Below, in pieces: positions 53,005 through 63,710 of a stretch of 64,000 bases of DNA (the stretch's first letter is position 1; each line of letters opens with the position of its first letter). Origin of the DNA: Hygrophila difformis (lineage: Eukaryota > Streptophyta > Magnoliopsida > Lamiales > Acanthaceae); assembly GCA_030278955.1 (NCBI GenBank), contig JAOANR010000001.1, forward strand, positions 21,183,468 through 21,247,467, written 5' to 3'. Under the pieces are notes generated by a model. That model was given only the letters and a program-made list of their open reading frames with translations. It did not search any database and had not been told where the DNA came from. A program made the translations under genes and the position numbers.

Positions 53005-55581
53005 TGTAATACCCGAGAATTTCTAACATAAAATAAAACAATAATTAAATAAATAAATAATAAATAAAATAAATACCATAAATAAATAGATAAATCCAGC
53101 AAATAAATAAATAAATAAAGATAAGGAAATGAGAAATGAGATTTTTACTTAAAAAGGAATTAAAGGAATTTAATTAAACAAAAGGATGGATAAATGGTAC
53201 ACCAAAACCCGACACTAATGAACTCGAGTATTCGAGTCCAAAACATCCAATTAGACTGAGTATAAAAATTAGAGAGAAAGTAAGAACCCGAATATACCCC
53301 GGGAATCGGAATTCGGGAGCATAGAGGGATAGAAACCCGAAAGAGAGGCGGAAAAGCACGACGGATCGCACGACCCGCCCGGACCGAAGTCCAGGCGAAG
53401 TCGGCGCGGTGGCCGCGCGGTGGAGGTGGATTAGCGCGCCACGACCGCGCCACTTCACAGATTCGTTCGTTCCGTGAATCTCTCGCCCGAACGCGGATTT
53501 TTCGACTTTCGGTTGAACATCTCTCGACTCCAGACTTCTAGGTCGGTTGTGGACGCCCTAGGAATTAAGAATTCTATAAATAAGCCCTTGGGAGCCCCAA
53601 ACAAGTTTACAAAACCCTAAAACATTCTATACGTTCGAAACCCTAAATCCGGAGCCGTCGGAGGCACGAAACCAAGACGAACGCTGTTGGACGAGTTTCT
53701 CTACAGATCTCCATAGTCGTGGTAAGTCTCGGTCCAATCTTTATTCAATAAACGATTCGAAAACGAATCCTAATCATCTCCTTTTTCTTTCTACACCCCC
53801 GTATCGAATCTAGATCGTAGAACCCGACGAACGGAGAGGAGAAACGGTGATCTGGAAGCCACGCCTCCGAATTGGACATTCCCGACGTTCATACACACTG
53901 TAAGTTAACCTTACATGGTTTTGGGAGATTTTAAAACATTCGAAACCTAAAAGATTCAACAAGAACCATAAATCTGTCCACTTTTGTTTTTCTACCGACG
54001 CAACAGATTTGATGAATTTTTCCGACCCTTAAAACGAACTCAAACGGAAAAACTTAAAACACGAAAAACGTTCCTAAGACTTAGACCTAGCAACTGTAAA
54101 AAGTTGAGAATTTTTGGAGTTGATTTGATATGTGAAAACCCATTGAAACCGAACTGTTTAATTCTAGATCTTGAAATCTTGGACAGAACTTAGGAATGAT
54201 CTTGATCTCGTTTTAGATCTTTGGCCAAACATGAAAGTTGTAGATAAATGTCTTAAAATGATCCCTGTCAAATTTCATTAAATTTGGAGTTGAATTGATA
54301 TGTTAGAATTTGAAATCTTTAAACTGTGACATGTTAAACTCGGACAGATTTCTTGTTATGCGAAAATTAGCGATTTTGACCTACTTAGGTATCTCGGATT
54401 GAAAAAGTTAAAACACGAAAGTTGTAGATCTTGATGTTTCCGAGTCAGATATGAAATTTTAGAATTTTTGAAATTAAATCTGATTTTAGACGAATTTTGG
54501 AGTAAACTGTGATTTACCGACACGAAATTTTGAAATCTTGTTGAAACATGGAATTAACCTTTAGGGTTGAAACGTTTTGAGATATTGTTCCTAAATGAAC
54601 ACAATGGAAGGCAGATTTTAAAAATTAAATCCCCTTACAAACTTGATAAATTAAAATTAGGGGTGAGTGCTCTGCAGGGTGCCCCCTAACGATTCACTTC
54701 GTGCCGTAATGGACGATGGTGACCCCGCGCGCTATACTTGAAATGTGATATTGCCAAAACGGCGAAACTTAGAGCCTACACTCTCGTGAATATCCGTATG
54801 GGTTTCCCGAGGCTCCGGAGTGGTACTGGGTATGGCTGATACGGCTGCGGCCGCCGGGCTACCGGCTAAACTTGTTGACATCGCGATTTTTATCGTGAAA
54901 CTTTGAAATACCAAATCGGGAATGTAATGGGGATTCTAAATTAAATTAAACTAGATTAAATGATATTGTTGACAAATTAAATTATTTAAATGCTTTATTT
55001 AAATTATGGCTATTATCTTGAACCATGTGATATGTGTTATTAAATAGAGCCTGAGATAGATTGTGCTATACGATATGGATTATATGAAATCAAATATTAT
55101 GTTATTATCATGCTTTTGTTAAATTATTAAAGTTATGGCTTTTAAACCCTACGATCATGCATGTGTTAACTTACTCAGCAATTTTGCTGATCAAAACCAT
55201 TTTTATTCCTTTCTTTACAGAATATGTGGAATGAGCATGTGTGAGCACGAATCATGCATGGGATTTTGGGAACTTTTATTTTGCTTTTAAATTTCGTACT
55301 TAGACTATATTATGAACGGGCCTGTTTAACCCGTGTTTTGGCCATGTCGGCCCTTTTTATATTTTCCGCTGCGATACTGTACTAAACTAAATATTTCCGC
55401 TGCGCTATGCTATTATTATTTTCGAATTATATTGTATGGGCTATTTGGAATGCTTTAAGTGTTTTTAAATACTGCAATACCTAGCCTTGCATCTCTTTAG
55501 TAAGCTCGGAGAAACCGTGTCTTACTAGGGAGATGTGGCGGTGACATCCCGACCTGGGTTACCAAAAACCGGGGTGTTACA
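53005..55581 (+). repeat. T3 3' LTR
   Basis: 2577 bp. It lacks 23 bp near 54211 relative to the 5' LTR (the stretch GACATAGGTTCTAGGCTG and neighbours), apparently by deletion between short GTTTT repeats. Confidence 0.95.
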
Positions 55582-55586
55582 ACCTC

Positions 55587-58500
55587 TAATCCATGTTGTT
55601 TCAGCCTCCACATCGAAATTAGCATAAAATTCCCTGGTCAATTCCACATAACCACATTTGTTGTTATGTCTCATGAAAGTGTCCCATTCATTGATCCTTC
55701 TCCAATAGTTGATACACTTGTGATACAACCACTTAGGATGAAATCCCTTGTCTGGAACAATCATCTTGGACATTCCCAGGTAGTTCTCTAATGCTTCTTT
55801 TCTTCCATTAAACTTAACCTTGATTTCTTCTTCTGTGAATTCAGTCTTCTTCTCAATGCTATCAGGGATTGATAACCTCACTTTTGGACTATTCTTTCCC
55901 CAATAACTCAAAGGCAACAACTCTGGGATTTCTTTTCCTGGTGAAAATCCCTCAGAAGTATCTGATTCACTTCCCTCGGACTCTTGTGCTTCTTCCTGCT
56001 CATTCCCAACATTTTCATTTCCTTCTCCTTCTGATTGACCTCCTTTTTGAGCAGGTTCTGCATTTTCTTCCTGAACTTGTTCTGGATTCTCTTCATGAAC
56101 AGGTTCTGGATTCTTTTCTTGAGCTTCCTAAGCATCATTATGTCGCAAATTACCTATATCTGACTCATGAATCAATGATGTGCTGGTGTCTATCTTTTCA
56201 GTGACCTCTAAGCTATGCTGGTTCAGGATTTATGTGGGATCATCCTGTACAGGTTCCTTTAACAAAAGAAGGACAGTAGAGGGTTTATGAATCTTCAAAT
56301 CCCTGGATCCCAAAATGCTCTTATGCTTTCTTCTTCTGTTCTGCAATCCAATCAGGATCATTCATCCTTGAAACTGCTCTTTGAGCTATCTCATTCCTGA
56401 TTTGGGATGGTAGAACCCATTGATTCATTGATTTCCAGCAATTGCCTGTGCCCTGAGATGTTGGTTAACCGTGTCTTCCACCAAACACTCTCTCTATTGA
56501 TTCTCTTGAATCTCATTTCTCTGCATCTCTTCTCTATAAGCTTGGAGTGCTAATGGAGATAGCTCCAGTGTTTGCTCAGAATTCATCTGCTGTTTGACTT
56601 TCTCCAATTCTAACTCAAGCTTAGCTGCATATTCATTTGCTTGTTCTACTGAAGTATGTGCATTCCCTCCTTCCCTGGCCAGTTTTCTAAACTTTTTAAT
56701 CAAGCCTTCCAAAGATAAGGTCATGTTTCCCACAGTAGTTCCATGCAAGTTCAGATCTTCAAAATGTTGCAAATCTTTAATCGATTGATCTTGCACTGTG
56801 TTCACCACTAACTTTTCCACTTGATCCAAAAATTCTTGCTCATCTGAAGCTTGTTCTGGTGGTGAATCATGTTCCAACTGATCTGCCATTTTCGAAGAAT
56901 TATCAACTCCTATAGTGGGATCTTCGAAGGTTTCTTGTTCAACTTCTTTTTCTGGAGATCCTTGTAAGTCGATCTGACTTTGGATAAGAACTTTGTTGAC
57001 TTGAGCTTGTTGATCTTCAGCCTGTCCTTCCAAATCACTTCCTGTGTCGATCTGAGTCTGTTGAAGTTCAGTGGTCGGATGAGTTGATCCTTGTGTTTCA
57101 GATTGATGTTCATCAATACATGCTTTCCAGCCTTCTGGATCTATATCTCCCACTTCCAAATTACCATAAGGAGTGAGCTCCAAGCCTCCTGTATAAGGTA
57201 CTACTCCCAAAGTTGGTTCAACTTTCTCTTCATCAGAGCTGGTGTCTTGTACCACATACCTTGGCTTCCTTGCCATCATCTTTATTCTGAACTTCTTAAC
57301 AGGTTTCTCAGGTTCTTTTTCTTGTTACTTTTCCTTCTTAGGAACGGTTTCTGATTGTACTACCTTCTCAAAAGAGGGTTCTTGCTGCTTAGATTCCTCA
57401 GGATTAGTCTCCTGCTGCTTAGAAAGCAACTTTCCTTTCCTTTTGTAAGTAACGACTTCCTTCTTTTCTTGAGATGGTTGTAATGACTCTTTATTTTCAT
57501 CCATCAGATTCCTTGTTTCTGGAGTTCCTTCTTTCAAGTCCAGAACCTCTTTAATTGTTAACTCATCCTCATTCTTCCTCTTCTTTGAAGATTGGCTAGT
57601 CTTCTTAGACTTGCATTTCTCCATCTTGCTTGCAGTCCTTTTCTTAGTCGAAGGTGCTTCTTCTGAAGAGCTTGAACTAAGAATATGTAACTTTCTCTTC
57701 CTGGTAGACATTTTCTTTTTACCCTTCTTATCTTGAGTTTTCATAAATTCTTCGAATTCACGCTTTTCCTTTTGTCTGCTTGCATAATAGAATTTAACAC
57801 TCTCTTGCAAGATCGGATGGGGTTCATCATTTTCTTCATTCCCCTCCCCTACAATAGTTGTCACTTCATCCACTACTCGCATTTTCTCAAGTCGTTGTTC
57901 CTCATCTGTACTATCCTCATCTGAATCATTTTTCTTGACATAAAAATTTTTACCCAAACCTTTTAGCATCACATCCATCCCCTTTTTGTTCAAGTATTTC
58001 TCATTCCATGCATCCCAATAATCAATGATCACCTGCTGAATCCTTCTTTGTGTTTCATCAGTATAGGCTCTATGCTCCTTGTATGCGTTTTCTCTGCACA
58101 TACTATCATATCTGATATACTTCTCAATGAATTCTTTCTTTCTCTCCTAAACAAATCCATGAACTTCTTGCTGGAGAGTTGGGGGTAATCTCTTCATGAT
58201 CTTGTTTGGTCTGTCTGTAATGAGAAAATCTGCATCTGCTGGTGTTATTGCTGGGGCTGAAATTTTCCTGAAATTCTTTATAGGTTCCAATCCTTCATTA
58301 ATAACAAATTCTCTGAATATATTCCTGACTATGTCCTGTGGTGTTTGTTTTGCATCTGATCTCTGCTTCCTGTTTTTCCCTGATCTCTCAACTTCTCTCT
58401 CTTCTGCATCTTTAACCCATGCCTGTTGTTCAGGCATTAAATCAGCAAACTCTTCTAGTGGAAACTCTTCATCAGGTTTTCTCTCTAACCCTGGTTTAAA

Positions 58501-59264
58501 AATTCTTGTCCTCAAATTCTCTCCCTTAGCCCATTCATTCATGTGTCTGATTCAGCTATTCCTAGCTTCCTGAATGGTTCTAAGAACATCTCTCCATACC
58601 ATCTTGCCTTGTTTGGCTTTCTTAAAATGAGGTTCCATGTCATGTCTCAAATTGATCCGAGCATCAATAATCCTATCCAGAGCCAGATTTGTCAAGAAAT
58701 TTTGTTCAATAGGCCCCTTCTTATTCAAGAATGTTGGAGGCATGTATGCAGGGAGTGCCTGCTGAGCATCATAAACTGGAGCATTCCGAATTTCTTGAAG
58801 TTAACAGCTATATTTAGTGACTCGTTTCACATATTTGGGCATTGGTTGAGGGTTAAAATAGTCCAACTCCAATCCTGTTTGATCCTTTGGGTTGATCATT
58901 CTATAACATTCTTGACTCCATTCAGCCATACACTTCTTCTCCCTTTCCAAAAGTCTTTCAAGTCTAATTTTATTAGGGAGATGTTTATCATTCATGAGTT
59001 TAGTAAATTGATCTTCCCAAAAGTTACTCATTTTAATCCAGAATGCTTCTTCCAGATCAATCATCAATGATTCCTTCTCCTTATCAGGTATATATTGAAT
59101 CATCAGTGGATTGACATAAAATTCTGGAGGTGAAATTTCCATTCCTAACCATCCACAACCTTTCTGAATATCTTTCACAGTATTTATTGTTCTCTTCATT
59201 CTCAAAAATGATTTTTTTTCTTGTCCGATTCGATACCTCGAGCTTGAAGTTCTTCAAAAGTCAT
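55587..59264 (-). pseudogene. ORF1(-), N-terminal and central part, interrupted by T3
   Basis: One long frame, mostly open, reads from about 59205 down to the T3 insertion. It is broken by stops at 58801, 58552, 58147, 57325 and 56494, plus a short region around 56250-56450 that needs another frame. An upstream ATG at 59264 joins this frame only if one base of an A8 run (59211-59218) is discounted. Recognisable blocks are FWIKMSNFWEDQFTK, ALPAYMPPTFLNKKGPIEQ, DADFLITDRPNKIMKRLP, basic-acidic low-complexity stretches, and the domain start DKGFHPKWLYHKCINYW, VELTREFYANFDVEAETTWI. These match ORF1(+) in order. With the C-terminal part it would exceed 1,500 residues. It is clearly decayed. Confidence 0.75.
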
Positions 59265-59321
59265 CTTATGAATCCTTTAGAAAGAGATGAGATAAACTGA
59301 TTAAATCAGTGTCACCATACT

Positions 59322-59348
59322 CACATTTAGAGTTTTACTCTAAATGTG
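59322..59348 (-). repeat. Perfect 12-bp-arm hairpin upstream of ORF1(-), copy 1
   Basis: Arms CACATTTAGAGT and ACTCTAAATGTG with loop TTT. Copy 2 is at 59420-59446 with 11-bp arms. The flanking CCATACT before both copies is also shared, so the unit was duplicated within about 100 bp. Confidence 0.9.
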
Positions 59349-59419
59349 AAGGTGTTAAGAGAAAGCATAGTATCAATTATTCCTTCTCTATACTTATTTT
59401 TGCATGATATCACCATACT

Positions 59420-59446
59420 CACATTTAGAGATTTACTCTAAATGTG
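59420..59446 (-). repeat. Perfect 11-bp-arm hairpin upstream of ORF1(-), copy 2
   Basis: Arms CACATTTAGAG and CTCTAAATGTG with a 5-nt loop. It lies between F-box gene 4 and ORF1(-), the place equivalent to the hairpin before ORF1(+) exon 2. Confidence 0.9.
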
Positions 59447-59613
59447 AAAATTTAAATGTTGATTAAATCTGCTTAATCGAACAACAAAAATACCAGAAGA
59501 ATAGAAACATAGTGCGAACAAAACAAAACAGAATGCAAAACAACATTCATCAGATTCATCCTAATATTAGGAAATTACAAAGTATGATGGTTCTTATGAC
59601 TCCAATTTGTTAA

Positions 59614-60321
59614 TCAAAGAAGAGGAGGAATTTCCCCATCAACGCCAAATCTGACAAACATATTACAATGCTCAGAGACTAGACACCTCATGCAGTAAAT
59701 TGAGGAAACACCATAAAAATTTCTTGAATGACTATGATTGTTATCATAATAGTTCCTATAATTGCAAAATCTTTTCTTGGGTTGTCCTTGAAAAGGTGAA
59801 AGAAATTCATTCTGATTTGATAGCCACCCTCTGACTTGGAGCTGGAGATCTTTGAGCCTTCGTCTATTCTTACAAAGAGTAGCAAAAAGCCAAATTCCTT
59901 TCTCTTGCTCTTCAACTTCATCCTTACTCAAAAGCATAAGAGCTTTTATGTAAATGGATGGGGGATGATTATCAGTAATTGCAGGTTTTAAGAGATCAAA
60001 TGATGCTTGTTCATTCTTAACTCGGACAAACAAGCGCAATGCCTCTTGTAATTGGTACGTCCAATTTCCTGCATTTCTGCAACTTTCAATTAAATCTCTC
60101 TGTGTTTCTTCGAAAGTTCCCCATCCCCATGCAGAAAATTCTTCAAGAGTAGCCCTCTTCAAGACTAAAGGATGGTGGGTGGCTTCATCTAATTCCTTGC
60201 AAACTAGTTTGCAGTTGAAAACAGTCTCAAGGTGATCAAATGCCAATCTCGACAAAATGTTCCCAAGAATCTCATAAGGAAGATATGTGATCTGAGTTTC
60301 CCCTGATCCAGATTTCTTCAT
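59614..60321 (-). CDS. F-box gene 4 (At1g67623/At2g35280-like), 235 aa
   Basis: Intact frame from ATG to stop. The F-box lies at about residues 12-55 (LPYEILGNILSRLAFDHLET then VCKELDEATHHPLVLKRATL). In this family it binds SKP1 within an SCF ubiquitin ligase. A helical repeat-like region follows (LIESCRNAGNWTYQLQEALR, LLKPAITDNHPPSIYIKALM, EKGIWLFATLCKN), resembling the TPR-like part of At2g35280-type proteins. Near the end come NEFLSPFQGQ, RFCNYR and the pair CMRC, a possible metal-binding site. The target is unknown. It is the last of four tandem paralogues and lies 350 bp upstream of ORF1(-) on the same strand. Confidence 0.85.
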   Translation of the reverse strand: MKKSGSGETQITYLPYEILGNILSRLAFDHLETVFNCKLVCKELDEATHHPLVLKRATLEEFSAWGWGTFEETQRDLIESCRNAGNWTYQLQEALRLFVRVKNEQASFDLLKPAITDNHPPSIYIKALMLLSKDEVEEQEKGIWLFATLCKNRRRLKDLQLQVRGWLSNQNEFLSPFQGQPKKRFCNYRNYYDNNHSHSRNFYGVSSIYCMRCLVSEHCNMFVRFGVDGEIPPLL

Positions 60322-60511
60322 TGAAGTCCTTGGTTGCTTTGAGGAGCTTCCAATTTCAAAGCTGAGCAGAATTGAAAACAGTAGCCAAATTAAAAGCTAG
60401 GAAATGAAAATCATTGAAATACAAGGAATGTGCAGATTTGGGCATAAAGAGAATTCATTGTTCACAAAAGATTACAAACAAAAGGAAAAAGTGAATTGTT
60501 TGATAATAACA

Positions 60512-61268
60512 CTATTCCAAATCTGGCAACTCATCTTCATCTTGCTCTTCCTCTTCATTGCCCCACTGCTCTTCCCATTCGAAAAATATACCTTCCTCAC
60601 CAGTTGCTCTTCTGAACTGCTTGACTATGTCAAATAATTCACAAGGTATACACTCCATCCTCTCATGCAATGGTAGTAGTTGACGCTCAATAAGAGAATG
60701 TTTTTTACAAAAACTCCTTTCCTCTTGAGCAAGGAAAGGGTTTGGAAATTTTTCACAATAAAGAAACCAGTGGAAAACACTAATCTTAAGGAAAGCTAAA
60801 TCAAAAGTATCCTGAGTTGCAGATTTGATCAGCTGGATCCCTTCTTCATCAAATTTATGATCTTGCTTAGAGAGAAGTAGGAAACACCTTATGAAAGCAG
60901 AAGGTTGGTGTTTGTCATCTAAACCAGGCTTTAAAAGTTCGTAAGCTTTTTCCTCATCATGATTATCAACAAATGCTACTAGTGCAGGTTCAATATTAAA
61001 CATGTAGTTTCCTGCATTCTGACATTCTTTGATAAATTTAACCTGGTTACTGGAGTAAACATTTTCTCTCCACATAGCACAAGTTTCCAAATTAACTCTC
61101 TTAAGGGCTAGTGATGATTTGCTTGCTGCAAGGAACTGTGTGGATGTCTCTGATGCTCTAAAGAGTTTCTTTATGCTATCATTTCCCAATCTTGACAGAA
61201 TGTCTCCCAACAACTTAGTAGGTAAGTCAATTAATTGAGTTTCCAAGAGTTGAGGAATTCTGACATTT
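60512..61268 (-). CDS. F-box gene 3 (At1g67623/At2g35280-like), partial 5' end
   Basis: The open frame reaches back to 61330, but the first 20 or so residues (FCAFFLFFSN) look like a translated intron end. A strong acceptor CTTTTCAAACAG ends at 61269, so I start the exon at 61268 and assume an upstream exon that I could not find. It has the F-box LIDLPTKLLGDILSRLGNDS, the helical region (FIKECQNAGNYMFNIEPALV, LLKPGLDDKHQPSAFIRCFL), the shared NPFLAQEERSFCKK and the CIPC pair, then a very acidic tail (NEEEEQDEDELPDLE). Same family as genes 1, 2 and 4. Confidence 0.75.
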
Positions 61269-61456
61269 CTGTTTGAAAAGAAGAGGAAAAAAGCACAAAA
61301 TTCAGAGAAAAACATTTGTTTGTGCAGCAACTAAGAAATAAAAGATTAGATTTCATTAACAATACCAAGTTGCCTTACAAGATACAAGAAAATTGGATTA
61401 CTGGCAAATTTTAAATCTAGTACTAAAATGACAATTAGATAAGCTTGTTGAACATA

Positions 61457-62455
61457 TCATCCTTCTCCTTCTTCATCAGAAAAGTCTTGAACAGAGTTAT
61501 GGATATACAAAGTTTCTCTTGCCCATAATCTGAAATCTGCTACTGTTCTGGTTGCATCGCAACTAAGGCAATCAACTTGATCAGCATGATAGTTAAAGAA
61601 AGGTGGCCCATGTACAACTTCCCAATTATGCTCTTGATACTTACAATTCTCTCTTAGTCTGTCCTAAGAATGGGTTTGGAATCATTTCCCATTCTGAGAT
61701 TAAAGTAAGAAAGTTATACTAAAATCATAACTATTAGATCTATCATTTAATATTGGGCTTATTAAATAGAGCCCTTTATCTATTTCTCCCTGAGTAATTT
61801 TACTTAGGTAGCACAAAGCTTTAATGTATCGGGAATACTTATGATTATCATAGATCCCCTCATCTAGGATTTGAAAAGCTTCAGTTTCTGCACCCTGTGT
61901 AAATAGCTCCATTGCTTTCTGAAGATTCAGAGTTAGATTATGGGCCCTTGCACAAAAGTGTACAAAAGTGATCTTCTCGGAAGACTCATTACTGTTACTT
62001 TTAAAATCAACATCTGTTAAGTTGAACCTCCGAAATATAGTAGGATGATTTGAAGCATTTCTGAACAAAGTGCAAGTTGATTTACAGTGGAGCAAGTCCC
62101 TGAAGCTGCTCCGCCCTACTCGTGACAAAATCTCACCAATGATATCCAGTGGAAGATCAGTCAGTCGTAGCACAGAGAACTCAGAAGATTGCTCTCCAAT
62201 ATTAATGTTGTTAGGCGAATTTTAAGGAGAAAATTAGTTGTTTGTATTAATGAGAAATCTAATACTATGATTATACGAGTTTTCAGGAAATCGCAGTCAA
62301 GTGAAGAAAATATGCAAAATGCAAACCCTAATACTTTGAAACAAACATTTCAGCGCGAATACACAGAGAACAAGCAAGGTCTGCGAAATTTAAACACCAG
62401 TAAGAAGAAAATGAGATAAGCTTAAAGGCTTACGGATTGTCGCCTGCCATTTCAT
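61457..62455 (-). pseudogene. F-box gene 2 (At1g67623/At2g35280-like), two exons, frame-shifted
   Basis: Predicted exon 1 at 62455-62434 (MKWQATI, donor CC|GTAAGC) joins in frame across a 240-bp intron to exon 2 at 62193 (acceptor TTGGAG). The junction gives QQSSEFSVLRLTDLPLDIIG. The F-box LTDLPLDIIGEILSRVGRSS and the helical region (LQKAMELFTQGAETEAFQIL, YDNHKYSRYIKALCYLSK) are clear. After residue 150 the frame breaks: NPFLGQTKREL and then CKYQEHNWEVV and DCLSCD, the family's C-terminal cysteine part, lie in other frames down to 61457. At least two shifts are needed, so it is probably a pseudogene unless extra splicing occurs. Confidence 0.65.
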
Positions 62456-62901
62456 TCTTGATTGAGTTTCTAGAAGTGAAAATGTTGCGAATGTTTCTGG
62501 AAGTGAAATTGTTGCGATCTGGATGGAAGAAACTTGGCGATGGCGGCTTCTTCTCGAGAGAAAAAGATATGGATAGATTTGAGAGTGATTTGAAAAGATG
62601 TGAAAGTTAAGAGATGTAGAAATGGGCCGGCCTAGTCTAAAGAAACTGCAGAGTAGGATACTCAAATGTTATCCTTCTCTTAAAATTTTTAGTGATTAAG
62701 CATAGGCTTGCCATGTCAGCGGATTTCAAATTAATTCAAAATTGAGTTAATAAACTTATGCAGGCAATTTTATGGATAAAAATAACTTACACAAGAAAAA
62801 CAACGCGAGAATTAAGACCTACATAAAATTTCCATTTATACAAAATCATAGGCTGAAACGATTACATTAAAATAGACATGATAAAGATCAAAACATTCAG
62901 C

Positions 62902-63642
62902 CTAATCAAATTCTAAATCAGACTCAAAGTCTGAATCTAGTTCATCTACATATTCATTAAAGGCTACCCTCAAGTCCTTGATTAAAATTGTAACCTCACA
63001 ACACAAACAATTGATGTTTGTAGCACCATAATTGTAATGTGGAGGTTGCAAGACTAAATTTTTATCATGAGGGGCCAAGTATTCACAGTAATCCCTACGT
63101 TTTTGCCCTAAAAACGGATTTGGCTCATCCTCGCTATTTGCAAAAACTTTTCTAATCTTCTCCTTCATCTTCTGAATATGCTCTTCTTCTTTGAAGATTG
63201 ATCCTAACAAGTATAGCCCCTCATCAATCTTCTCAAAGCTTTCTGAACTCATCAGAATGAATGCTTTGATGAAGATTGAAGGATGATGTACATCTTCTAT
63301 TCCTGGTCGCAGAATTTCAAAAGCAGCTTCCATGAGCCCTGTACTCCTAAAGGCTTTCAATGCAGGCTCCAGGTTGAGCATAAAGTTGTTGTCTTCCCTG
63401 CATCTTCTCAAGAAGGCTCGATATTCTTGGTCATAAGTTCTTTCGGCGGTGATTTCCTCCACCATATTTGCCCTTCTCTGCACAACAGGGAGTTCACTTG
63501 CTCTGTGAAATTTTTTGCAAGTAGGAGCTGCTCTTGCCACATCCTTGATGTCTTCCTGCCCCATTCTTGACAGAATATCCCCTAAGATCTCATCAGGGAT
63601 ATCTAAAATAGAGGTTCTACGATTTGGAGGTAATCCAGCCAT
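62902..63642 (-). CDS. F-box gene 1 (At1g67623/At2g35280-like), 246 aa
   Basis: Intact and the best copy. The F-box spans residues 12-55 (ILDIPDEILGDILSRMGQED, CKKFHRASELPVVQRRANM). The helical region has FLRRCREDNNFMLNLEPALK, LRPGIEDVHHPSIFIKAFI and IDEGLYLLGSIFK. The C-terminus has PNPFLGQKRRDYCEY and NCLCCE, then an acidic tail (ELDSDFESDLEFD). It should act as a substrate receptor of an SCF ubiquitin ligase; the substrate is unknown. The start is the first ATG, 61 bp after a TATA box. Upstream lie CTCGCTTTG inverted repeats like those of the minus-strand LTR-like region, which suggests an LTR-type promoter drives it. Confidence 0.88.
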   Translation of the reverse strand: MAGLPPNRRTSILDIPDEILGDILSRMGQEDIKDVARAAPTCKKFHRASELPVVQRRANMVEEITAERTYDQEYRAFLRRCREDNNFMLNLEPALKAFRSTGLMEAAFEILRPGIEDVHHPSIFIKAFILMSSESFEKIDEGLYLLGSIFKEEEHIQKMKEKIRKVFANSEDEPNPFLGQKRRDYCEYLAPHDKNLVLQPPHYNYGATNINCLCCEVTILIKDLRVAFNEYVDELDSDFESDLEFD

Positions 63643-63702
63643 CTAGAGTTTCTTAGTGAAAGAACTTAAGAGAATATGAATGGGAGGAAGATTGTGACTG
63701 GT

Positions 63703-63710
63703 TATTTATA
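63703..63710 (-). promoter_or_regulatory. TATA box of F-box gene 1
   Basis: TATAAATA on the minus strand, within TTTATAAATAACC, 61 bp before the ATG. Confidence 0.75.

Larger units (their letters stand above)
44422..55581 (+). mobile_element. T3: youngest Tekay/Del-type element, plus strand
   Basis: T3 has LTRs at 44422-47021 and 53005-55581 and is flanked by ACCTC at 44417-44421 and 55582-55586. It shows the family's standard order: LTR, Met primer site, tandem repeat, sense ORF, convergent antisense gene with intron, late RT, RNase H, integrase, two polypurine tracts, LTR. The two LTRs differ by one 23-bp deletion and about 14 substitutions counted by eye, so insertion was recent. Pol has one frame shift and one late stop. 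It splits ORF1(-). Confidence 0.95.

Noticed and set aside
61269..61330. Hydrophobic N-terminus of F-box gene 3 (FCAFFLFF) as a signal peptide
   Set aside because: The DNA is a pyrimidine-rich stretch ending in AAACAG, typical of an intron end, and the other F-box paralogues have no such leader.
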